Positions 26,373 to 35,560 of a DNA stretch of 64,000 nt are shown here, in pieces. Position 1 is the stretch's first letter, and every line of letters begins with the position of its first letter. Under the pieces are notes generated by a model. It made no database searches. It was given only the letters and a program-made list of their open reading frames with translations, and was not told where the DNA came from. The position numbers and the translations under genes are program-made. Source of the DNA: Emydura subglobosa (lineage: Eukaryota > Chordata > Testudines > Chelidae); the NCBI GenBank assembly GCA_007922225.1, contig ML679961.1, positions 77,862,798 through 77,926,797 of the forward strand. Direction: 5' to 3'.

Positions 26373-26374
26373 TG

Positions 26375-26803
26375 TGTAGCAGGCCAGGTGGCCCAGACCC
26401 CTGTTTCCATCCACAGGATACCCTCTCCCTGGCCCAAAGGACTCACCACACCTTGGTATGTTGCAATCACCCATGCTCCTTTATTACAGTGCATCCCAGT
26501 TTTCTGCCCCAGGCGCTCTACGGGCTCAGGGTTTGACCGACCGACCGACCGACCTCCCGGCCCGCAGACAGCCTGTCTCCCAGACTGCCCTGCCCTGCCC
26601 TGCCCTGCTCAGCCATGCCTCCCTCCCTGGCTTTGGGTACTGGCCTATTTATCTCTCTCCATCAGGTCCCCAGCTGTTCCCAGTTCTTTCCTTAGGCTAG
26701 GCTCCACCAGCTTAATCAGGGGCCACAGCTGTTGCTTGTGCTGCTCCTTAGGTCTGGGCTAACAGAGCCAGGTGAAGGGTTTTCTACCCTCTGCCCTGTT
26801 ACA
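26375..26803 (-). mobile_element. 5' LTR (429 bp) of a minus-strand LTR retrotransposon
   Basis: In element orientation it begins TGTAACAGGGCAGAGGG and ends GGCCTGCTACA, so it has TG...CA ends. It is followed by the tRNA-Pro-type primer site. It contains local simple repeats, (GACC)n at about 26535-26551 and (CCCTG)n at about 26583-26604. Flanking 5-mers (GGATC left of the pair, GCGTC right) agree at only 3 of 5 positions, so no clean target duplication survives. Confidence 0.7.
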
Positions 26804-27197
26804 GCGTCCAAAAACATTGGTCCAGTGTGATATCAGCCAAGAACAAGGCCACTAAACTTGCGCTGCTAGTTCTCAAGGGTCTGATCCTGAAAGGGGAAAA
26901 TTAGAATACTTAAGCCAATAAAACATTCGAACAGACAAAGTAGAAATTGTTCTGCTAGCTGAAGAATCCTAGCTTTGCTCCTCTGGTACATTGGCTATAC
27001 TACAAAGGCTTGCTGGCAGAAACCAGCCCTAACACCAGCCATCTGGGCACAGGAGAATTCCCTGGATGGCACAGAGCTGCCGTAGCAGCTCCTATGCCAT
27101 CCCTCTCCCAGCTGCCAGCATAAGGCTGGAGCATCCCTGGGTTGTTATAAGTAGCTTCCCAATAGGTGGTGTTATAGTATGATTACAGTATGTAGAT

Positions 27198-27466
27198 GGA
27201 CTTGGGGTATGTCGACCCTGGAGCTGTAGGTCTAATTTCCAGGTAGATATACCCATGTTAGCTCTGACTGAATCGCAGCACTGAGAGTGGGGAGACATGG
27301 GTAGGTGGCTGGCATAGGTACCAACTTGGGGCATCTACCCCATCCAACTGCTCACACCACTATAGCTACACTTCTCTTTTTACAAGTTTGTACAAGCGCT
27401 GGCTCTGATTATCTACCCAAGCTGGAAATTTTGCCTCCACCTCCAGTGTAGACACATCTTTAGAGA
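27198..27466. mobile_element. Small TIR element (MITE) inside the left LTR
   Basis: The left end GGGGTATGTCGACCCTGGAG and the right end (reverse complement CTAAAGATGTGTCTACACTGG) are diverged inverted repeats of the TCTACACTG type. It separates two blocks that are contiguous in the right LTR copy near 29850, which supports insertion. No coding capacity. Confidence 0.45.
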
Positions 27467-28489
27467 ACTTTACTTGCAAGAAGTGCTTGATGAGCGAACA
27501 CAGCATATGTGGAAGGAGGAATAAAGCCTGAATGCTGCACTGTTCCCTCCTCCCCTACCCTCAATGCTTGAATAGTGAACATAGTGTCAAGAGTGAGACA
27601 GCTCCTGCAGGTATAGGACATCTGAAACAAAGAATGGTGCTGGTGGGGAAATAATCATCATGGCAGAATAACAGATTACTGTCTCCTAGGAGATGGGCAA
27701 GAAAAGGGATGTGTTTAGCAATTAGACACACTTTAGATTAAAATGGAAAAGTAACAAAATTTGCAATGGGGCTGAATAAGAAGGAAAACAAAAAAGACAG
27801 CCCACTATTAGGTATAATGAGCAAAGGCTGCCATACACTCCAACAGCAAATGCACAAATACAAAGCAAAGGAAGAAGGAGGTCTCTCGATGATACCTGTG
27901 GAGAAAAACAGGATAATGGAAAATGCCTTGCATATGGGATCATATACAATAATCGTGGCAAAAGAAATCACTATGCCAAATGCTTGCAAACAAGAAAAAC
28001 AAAATGCACTATATTGAGGAAGCAACCAGTGACTCAGCATATGAAATTTTGCACGTATGACATTAATGAAGTACAAAACGCCAAAAATGAATGGTTCAAG
28101 AAGCTTAAACTAACTCAAGATTCAAGGACAAGGCAGCAACACACAAACAAAAAATCAAATGCCAAACAGACAGTGGGCATCAGGAAATGTGCTAAGATAT
28201 GATGACTTCCTCAGCTTCATGCAAGCGAGAAAGTGAAATCTCATCTAAGCAAAGCCGAATTAAAATTACTTAGTGGCACAATCATAATATCACTAGAACA
28301 ATGTAAATTACAAGCAGAATGCTGAAATTTCAGATAGAACAAACAATACAGAAGCCACTACTTCACATAAAATGAGTAAATTCATGAATCTAAACACCAA
28401 ACCTGTGACACACAAATCATACAATAGAGACATGAGCAAAACAAAAAACGTATTCAGAGCAGACAAAACACAGTGGCATGCATGCGGCA

Positions 28490-29278
28490 AAGCTGCTAGA
28501 AGATTACTATGGTGTTTTTGAAGGATTGGGATGTCTTCCAGGTGTGTTACATGTTACAGGTAAATTATTCAGCCAACACAGGCTCTGCCTTGCAGAGTAC
28601 CCATCACATTAAGAGAAAAAAATATAGTAAATAGAAAAAGAAGGCATCATTGCTGAAGTCAGAGAGCTAATGTTGGATAAGCTGCACAGTAGCCATTAAG
28701 AAGCTAGGCAAGGTTGGCATTGATCCAATCAGCACTAAACAAAGGACTAAGGAGAGCTCACTAGCAAATGCCTACAGTTGAAAAAATATTACTTAACTTG
28801 GTAAAAGCAAAAACAGTCTCAGTACTTGATGCCAAAGACAGATATTGGCCAATTCTACTGGTTAAGGGAAGCAGCAATCTCACCACATTTGGCAGACCAG
28901 CAGGTAAATACAGATGGTTAAGAATCCCACTTGGGATCAAACCTACTGTGGAAGAATATCAATGCTGCCAACTAGAGTACTAACAGGACTTACAGGGATC
29001 AGCATCATAGCTTATGACATTCTGGTGTACAGGCATGGAGATAGCATGGCAGAAGCTTTGACAGATCATGACCACAACCTCATCTGTCTGATAGAAAAAG
29101 CCAGGGAAATAAATCCAAAATTAGACAAAAACAAGATGAAATTGCAAAAGACTGCAGTGACATATGTGACATACTTGCTGACCTTCCAAAAATAAAAGGA
29201 ATACAGCAGATGCCCACACAAAGATATTAAATCAGTTCCGAGACTATTAGGATAGTAAACTGAAAATTTCTCCTAAGT
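28490..29278 (+). pseudogene. Gypsy-type pol (reverse transcriptase) pseudogene
   Basis: Fragments in the expected order: GVFEGLGCLPG near 28510-28545 (the segment just before RT), then VLDAKDRYW and FGRPAGKYRWLRIPLGIKP (28768-28983 frame), then after a frameshift near 28975 LTGLTGISIIAYDILVY (28914-29195 frame), then VPRLLG near 29237. The RT catalytic box reads AYD where active enzymes have two adjacent aspartates, so the first is lost. Several stops and the frameshift show it is dead. The pol sequence stops where the MITE at 29284 begins. The 27740-28490 stretch before it is probably also element sequence but I cannot name it. Confidence 0.75.
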
Positions 29279-29283
29279 CTCTC

Positions 29284-29808
29284 AGGGTAGGTCTACACTG
29301 CAATGTAAGCCAAGATTTGATCTCAGGTTCAAGCCTAACCCTTCGTTCAGCTATGCACAAATTGCACTAATCCAGAGTTCAGGGACCCCACCAGGTGGAG
29401 GATCCGAACCCGAGTCAAGCCAGGCCCCAGGATTCAAGCCCTATTGCTCTGTGGTGTAGACATAGCCTCACTGGACTCATGGTCTGGCAGTCTGCCAAAA
29501 GTATACCACAATCCCCCAGGCCAGCTTTCTTTGTCCTCTGGACAGTCAAGTTTGGTGAACAGTCAAGTTTTCCCACACTGCACCATGAACAAAGGGCTAT
29601 TGCAGCCACATAAAGCAGTCTGGATTAGACCTGGACTTACAAAATGCGGTGTAGATGCTGGAGTTTAGGGTGGGACCCAAGGGTCAACAATTCCCAACCT
29701 GGGGTTATAAATGAGTGTAGATGCTCAAGTCCTAGGTTAACAAAGGAGGGTCTGTTAACTTGAGTTCTACTAACCCTGGGTTTACACTGCAGTGTAGACA
29801 TACCCTCA
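29284..29808. mobile_element. TIR element (MITE) of the GGTCTACACTGCA type
   Basis: The left end AGGGTAGGTCTACACTGCAA and the right end (reverse complement TGAGGGTATGTCTACACTGC) are inverted repeats over about 28 bases. The internal sequence has no long frame with a known domain. It abuts the end of the Gypsy pol remnant. The terminal motif is shared with other MITEs in this window. Exact target duplication is unclear (TCA or CTCA on both sides). Confidence 0.6.
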
Positions 29809-30020
29809 GATGCATGCAAACCCATCCATAGGGGGTGCTATCATACAATTATGCATAGGAATGTACACAATGCTAGATGAATGAGTGCAACACATATAGA
29901 GGAAGGAATAAAGCTTGAATCGTGCACTTCCTTTTGGCTCTCTCTCTTTTTGTGCTTGAACACCAAACTCCCTGCATAATGACAATCCCCAAGTGGCCGA
30001 ATTGCTCCTAGTGGCCATTA

Positions 30021-31690
30021 ACAGTCAGCACAAATTGGAGCAGCCTTTAGGCTGCTTTAACTTGGGCCAGGCACCAGACCAGACTATAGGATAGACTCCA
30101 CCAGTGGCGTTGGAATAATTTTGATCATGGGGATGCCGAAAGCCACTGAATGTGGAACTGTAAACCATGTATATGATAGAAACTACTTCAAGCCAGTGGG
30201 TGCTGATGCACCCCAAGATGCCTTGTTCCAGCCCCCCTTGACTCCACTGCTCACACCTCAGTTGTTAATTTGTCTCAGTTCCTGAAAGCAAGCAGTTCAT
30301 CTCTCAATTCTTTGACTCTAGCTCCTTCTATCCCTTTAATAGACTAGATTAGGAAAGAATCAAGATGATGAACAAGATCAAAGAGGCACCAGTCAGAGGA
30401 GCCCATGACCAAGCAGTGTCTGGTGACCCTAAATGGGCTGTACAGATTCCCAGTATATAAAGAATCTTGAGGGTTGCTACAGCAGTTGTGCAGGCCCAGT
30501 GGCAGGAACAGTTTCGGAGGGAAACTTTGAGAGGACTCATGCATGTTATACAGGATCCCTCCCTCCCTGCCTCTGGTGGCATGGGATTCTCCTTCTCAAG
30601 CCCTTTATCCCTTCCATCCCCATCAAATGGATTCCAGCCAGCTAGGCTCCGTCAGTGGCGGGTTAAAGCTAATGAGGTTTTTGGGACCAGTGTCGCTGCT
30701 TTTTCCTTAGATTCTGCAGCCTGACTCCGGGCCTATTCTTGCTGCTTCTTCAATTTCTGTTACTATCTCCACTCATTCCCTTCCTCCTCCTTTTTCCCTC
30801 AGCTAAATATAAGACCCTTGCTGGGGGTTGGTTTTTTTCCCCCCCTTTCTTTTCTCCACCCCGTCCTTAGGTTTTCCCTCGTGGACTCCTCTCAAGGCAT
30901 GGCCCTTTCTTCTGAACAACGAAAGGCTCTCCCTCCCCAACACAAAGATCAAGACAAACGTCTGTTGACCGACAGGCACCACTATCCTTTGTGCAGGCTT
31001 TTAAGCGCCTTCATCTTACCCCAGCTGGCAGGTTCTACTGCAGGGGGCTCGGTTAGCAGAAGCTGCTGCTGCTGCTAACCTTCAACAGGGGAAGATGCAT
31101 GCTGCTAGATCTTATTTTATTTGCTTTCTGTTGTGTCCCAGCAACTGTAAACACAGCTGCCTGGTTTGTGACTTACACATGAGTGTTGGACCCTCTGATT
31201 TGGCCCAGCAAGCTCCTTGAATGACAGCCTATAGTACATGAAATCAGCTTTTCAGGAACTGCAATGCTAGGCTCAGACAGCATCTCTCCCTCCTTTCCAG
31301 CAAAGAAATTATTGGACCTTGGGACTTAGGTAATTCAACTTCCTTCACCAGATGATGAGTGGTAGAGCCTATGCAACAATAAAAATCTTTGCATATCTTT
31401 GTCCCCAGGTAAGGTCTGCCTCCTGTCCCCCGCTCTTCAGTGCTAGTTTCCTTCCAACTTTTTTGTCCCCTTTTCATAATGCTGCATGCTCCTTCTCTCT
31501 GCAGCATTGTCCTGCAATACCGCCTGCTTTCTGTCTATGCAAGATTCTCAGAACCTGTTTGTAACATGCAAGAAATAGCCATACTGCTGCCTTCGGTCTC
31601 CTGTAATTAGGGGTTTCAGACTAGTGACCATGAGCCACCTGCTCTGAATTTGGCCCCATTGCACATTCTGGCACCCAGGAAGGTTACTTT
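30021..31690. other. Unassigned repeat-like intergenic stretch
   Basis: Contains GC-rich, pyrimidine-rich blocks (30540-30900) and a GCTGCTGCTGCTG run near 31062-31076. Frames of 60-90 residues occur on both strands, but none shows a recognisable motif. The texture resembles transposon sequence, but I cannot assign it. Confidence 0.35.
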
Positions 31691-32044
31691 AGTCCAGAGG
31701 TTCTCACCGCAAGTGTTTTGGTGGCCTCAGAGTGTGGCCACCAACCCTTGCTGGTGGCCGCTCTGACAATTTTTCATAAAATACTTCATTAACTTTAGGA
31801 AAAACAAATAAATATGCACATATACATGTCCAAATCAGTGTAATTTATTTATGTACGGTTTTTCTTTGCAGACTCAATAATAATAATAATGTACACAGTT
31901 GTCTCTATTCTTTACTGGACCTAAACAGAATAGAAACACAGATAAGGTGCTTTGCATGTTCTGGTCTTTTTGTTGTTGTTCCTTTTGATTTTTTAATTTT
32001 TTTTTAAAGAGCAAAGACTTGCTAGCTAGTAAGTCTGCTTCTGT

Positions 32045-32157
32045 GAAAAGTGATATTTGTATGTTTGTTAATATCACTTTTCGCAACAGGAGACTTGCTA
32101 GCTAACTGGGAGGCAGTGAAAAGTGACATTAATAAACATACAGATATCACTTTTCAC
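32045..32157. repeat. Pair of short hairpins, each the reverse complement of the other
   Basis: First hairpin: GAAAAGTGATATT (32045-32057), 12-base loop, AATATCACTTTTC (32070-32082). Second: GTGAAAAGTGA (32116-32126) paired with TATCACTTTTCAC (32145-32157). The whole second unit is close to the reverse complement of the first, and GACTTGCTAGCTA occurs before each. It lies at the far end of a repeat that starts near 31695 with CAGAGGTTCTCA, like a hAT terminus. Confidence 0.6.
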
Positions 32158-32300
32158 AACAGACTTACTCAGCCCTGGTAGGCAGGGGGACAAATTAAGC
32201 CCTGGATGGGGAGGGGGGGTAGGGAGATAGAGGGGGGCCAGGGGCAACGGGGGAGATGAGACTGGGGCCAGAGCCATGGAATGGGGACAAGAGAAAAGAT

Positions 32301-32510
32301 GGTTACTTACTTTGTAACTGTTGTTCTTCAAGATGTGTTGCTCATGTCCACTCCATTCTAGGTGCGTGCGCACTTTCGTGCACCGTTACCAGAAAGGATT
32401 TCTGCTTAGCAGTACCCCTAGGGCCAGCTCTGGCGCCCCCTTGAGCCCCGTGTACATGCTGTGGTATATGAGGAGACCTATGCCCCCTCAGTTCCTTCTT
32501 GCATACAACT
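32301..32510. repeat. DIRS right inverted terminal repeat
   Basis: Starts GGTTACTTACTTTGTAACTG on the + strand and continues GTTGCTCATGTCCACTCC, CATTCTAGGTG and CCCTAGGGCCAGCTCTGGC. It is an inverted, diverged copy of the element's 5' leader (about 37940-38124), but its outermost bases differ from the left end, as is normal for DIRS ITRs. Confidence 0.75.
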
Positions 32511-32541
32511 CCGACAGCGGGGATGGGGGGGGGCAGCTCTT

Positions 32542-32640
32542 GGAATGGACATGAGCAACAAATCTCAAAGAACAACAGTTATATAGTAAGTAACCGTTTT
32601 TTTCTTCTTCGAGTGCTTGCTCATGTCAATTCCATTCTAG
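32542..32640. repeat. DIRS internal complementary region (circle-junction copy)
   Basis: Two arms lie back to back. 32542-32595 is the inverted match of the right end (reverse complement GGTTACTTACTATATAACTG, GTTGCTCATGTCCATTCC). 32596-32640 is the inverted match of the left end at 38086-38124 (TCGAGTGCTTGCTCATGTCA, ATTCCATTCTAG). Together they equal the joined outer ends of the element, the template that lets DIRS elements close into a circle. Confidence 0.75.
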
Positions 32641-32659
32641 TGACTCCGAAGCAATACCT

Positions 32660-33993
32660 TGGAGGTGGGATTGGAGTTCATCGGTGAGCTTCTGCAGCAC
32701 TGCCCTGCCGACTCTGGCATCATCATGTGCTTGCTAAAAGATGGCGTAATGGGAGGCGAAGGTGTGCACTGTGGACCAGGTAGCAGCTTTGCATATGTCC
32801 TGAATGGGCACCTGTGCCAGAAACGCCATCAGCGAAGCCTGTGCCCTGGTGGAATGGGCCGTGACCGCCCCCGGGAGAAGCAGCTTCTCCTGTCCATAGC
32901 AGAATCTAATACAGGAGGTTATTCACAAGGAGACTCGCTGCGCTGAAACAGGTGAGCCTTTCATCCTGTCAGCCACTGACACATAGAGTTGCATGGACTT
33001 ATGGAACAACTTTGTCCGCTCTATGTAAAACCCTAGGGTCCTCCGTACATTGAGCGTATGCCAACGGCATTCCTCATCCAAGATATGGGGTTTCGGAAAG
33101 AAAACAGGTAGGAAAATATCCTGATTAAAATGAAATTGGGACACTACCTTGGGCAAGAAGGCCACAACCAGACCTTAATCCTTATAGAAAACCGTATATG
33201 GCGGTTCTGAGGTAAATGTCCTAATCTCGGACACCCTTCTAGCCGAGGTGATCACTACTAAGAAGGCCACCTTCCAGGATAGCAACAACAAGGGCGAGGT
33301 AGCTAAAGGCTCGAATGGGGCCCCCATGAGCCTAGCGAGCACTAAATTTAGATCCCAGGAAGGAAATGGATCCCTAACCTGAGGGTAGAGCCTCTCTCTA
33401 CCTTTCAGGAACCTGACTTCCCTAACATGGGAAAAAAATGACTGCCCATGGATCGGGGGGTGAAAGGCAGAAATAGCCACCGGATGCACCCTCAGTGAGG
33501 TAAACGCTAGGCCCTGCAGCTTAAAATGTAACAGGTAGTCTAAAATCGTTTGGATCGAGGCCTGCTGGGCCGAGACTCCCCAGGATGCTACCCAGCAGGT
33601 GAACCACGTCCACTTGGCTAGGTACGAAGTTCTAGTGGAAGGTTTCCTGCTACATATTAGAACCTGTTGCACCTGAGATGAACAGGCTTGTTCTTCCAGG
33701 TTCAACCACTGAGCCTTCAGGCCGTCAGGTGCAGAGATTCCAGGTCCAGATGCAGCGACTGTCCCCGGTCCTGGAAAAGGAGATTGTACCAGTGAAGTAA
33801 CTCGAGGAGGGAGCGCGGGGAAGGGGCAATCGACAGCTCCAGCAGCGTCATAAACCAATGCTGCCATGGCCAGGTGCGTGCTATGAAAATGACATCTGCT
33901 TTGTCCCTCTTGATTTTCAACAGAGCCTTGTGGATAATGGTATAGGTGGAAAGGCGAACCTAAGGGCTCCTGACCATGAAAGAAGGAAAGCAT
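32660..33993 (-). pseudogene. DIRS tyrosine recombinase, frame kept but with in-frame stops
   Basis: This is the integrase of the DIRS element, which recombines the circular cDNA into DNA. One reading frame runs from 33993 down to about 32660, broken only by in-frame stops at 33175-33177, 32923-32925 and 32734-32736. The N-terminal core-binding part includes STRTSYLAKW. The catalytic domain shows TSARRVSEIR with the first arginine (near 33240), HSTRA (32845-32856, His and second Arg) and the nucleophile tyrosine in TFASHY (codon 32746-32748). All catalytic positions that I can place are preserved. Two of the stops are one transition away from sense codons, as expected for neutral decay. The last stop lies just after the tyrosine. 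Confidence 0.8.
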
Positions 33994-34050
33994 TGGATAC
34001 AGCCCTTTTGTCCAGCCCGTGAATAGAGCAGAACTGATGACCCTTCTTGT

Positions 34051-35560
34051 TCAGCTCGGATGCGAAGAGGTCCACTTGGGGGAGACCCCTACCTCTGGAA
34101 GAGCATGACGACCACCTTCAGGTGGATTGACCATTCGTGGCAGGGTACGAAGGACTGCTGTGGTGTTCTTTATACTGGGAAGGTAGGAAGCCACCAGATG
34201 CACACTGTGTTGTATTGCTAAGTCCCACAGGTGCACTGCCTCCCAGCACAGGCTGTTTGTTGATGTAATACATCGTGGCCATGTTGTCCATCAAAAACCT
34301 TGGATCACCTTACACTTCAGAAGGGGGAGAAACACCCCGCATGCCAACCACACACCCCTGAGCTCCTTGATGTTTATGTGCAGTTCCCGTTCCCCCTCCG
34401 ACCAGGTCCCTTGTGTACTGCAGTTGGAGCTGATATGGGCCCCCCCATCCCAGGTCTGAGGTGTCCGATATCAATGTGACCAAGGGAACCAGGTCTTTGA
34501 AGGGTATCCCCGGCCTGACTGCCTGGGGGGCCCAGCCACCAGTCTAGGGAGGAGAAAATTTGTAGGGGCACTGTGACCACTCTGTCCAGGGAGTGCCCCC
34601 TTGGGGCATACACCGAGGCCAGCCAGGACTGGAGCATTCCGAGCCTTATGTGTGCATGGCGTACCACGTACCTGCAGGCCACCATGTGACCCATCAGTTG
34701 CAAGCAGGCCCTGGCCCTTGTAAGGGGGTAAGCGCAGGGGGTGCCTGATAAGGCTCAACATGGCTTTGAACCGAGGCTGCAGCAGCAAATCCCTGGCCTG
34801 TATAGAGTCAAGAATGGCCCCAATTAACTCTATTCGCTGCACTGGCATGAGTGTGGACTTTTGTTCGTTCACCACTAGCCCTCGGTGCTGACAGGCGGCC
34901 CTCGCTAGATTGAGACTGGCCTGGACCTGGGATTGGGACCTGCCTTTGATTAGCCAGTTGTAGAGATATGGGTAGATGTGCACACCCTGTCATCTGAGAT
35001 GCATGGCTACAACCGCCACGCACTTCGTGAATAACCGTGGAGTGGAAGATAGGCCAAACGGGAGGGCTGTAAACTGGAAATAGGAACGGCTCATGATAAA
35101 TCGGCCCACAACAAACCTTCTGTAGCCTGGAAAGATTGCAATATGAAAATATGCATCCTTCAGGTCGAGGGCAGCATACCAGGCTCCAGGGAAGGAATGA
35201 TGGAGGTTAGGGAGACCATGTGGAACTTGAGCCTTCTGAGGAAGCTGTTCAACTTTCGCAGGTCTAAAATGGGTCTGAGGCCCCCCTTTGACTTGGGAAT
35301 GGGAAAGTACTGGGAGTAAAACCCCTTTCCTCTCCTGTCTGATGGACCTTCCTCCACCGCCCCCAATTTGAGGAGGCTCTCCACCTCTTGCCCAAGAAGT
35401 TGCTCGTGAGAGGGGCCCGGAAGAGGGATGGGGAATGGGGGACTGAAGAGGGGGGGAAGAAAACTGCAGAGTATAGCCCCTTTTGACAATTCCAAGGAGC
35501 CAGCGGTCTGATGTAATACAAGCCCACTCGGGAAGGAATGGGGCAAGGAGATTCATTAAC
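34051..35560 (-). pseudogene. DIRS reverse transcriptase / RNase H pseudogene
   Basis: RT motifs in order on the minus strand: YSQYFPIPKSKGGLRPILDL, LNSFLRRLKFHM, YAALDLKDAYFHI, FQFTALPFGLSSTPR. The next frame section begins HIYPYLYNWLIKGRSQ, followed by NEQKSTLMPVQ. The catalytic box reads YLYNW where active DIRS RTs carry two aspartates, so the enzyme is dead. Frame 35649-34471 continues through a single TGA at 34990-34992. A frameshift near 34.7 kb leads to an RNase H-like part (LMGHMVACRYVVRHAHIRLG, then LWDLAIQHSVHLVASYLP near 34.23 kb). Confidence 0.8.

Larger units (their letters stand above)
27100..30020 (+). mobile_element. Degenerate Gypsy-like LTR retrotransposon between diverged LTRs
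   Basis: Two diverged direct-repeat segments bracket a Gypsy-type pol remnant. The left copy runs over AATAGGTGGTGTTATAG, then (after a MITE) GAACACAGCATATGTGGAAG and AATAAAGCCTGAATG. The right copy has CATAGGGGGTGCTATCATAC, GCAACACATATAGAGGAAGG and AATAAAGCTTGAATC. The shared AATAAAGC is the likely LTR poly(A) signal. Outer limits are uncertain. MITEs disturb both sides (27198-27466 in the left LTR, 29284-29808 just before the right LTR). The copy is old and inactive. LTR pairing is my visual alignment. Confidence 0.5.

Noticed and set aside
26024..26762. + strand frames of 170 and 192 codons
   Set aside because: They are antisense to the LTR and leader of a minus-strand retrotransposon and show no domain.
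32301..32595. Independent 295-bp palindromic MITE
   Set aside because: Its ends do form an inverted pair, but the inner end continues into a match of the DIRS left end, and the outer part is an inverted copy of the DIRS leader. The DIRS right-ITR plus internal-complementary-region layout explains all of it.
32256..32946. Frames on the + strand across the DIRS right end
   Set aside because: They are shadows of the minus-strand recombinase and the terminal repeat. The minus strand carries the real motifs.
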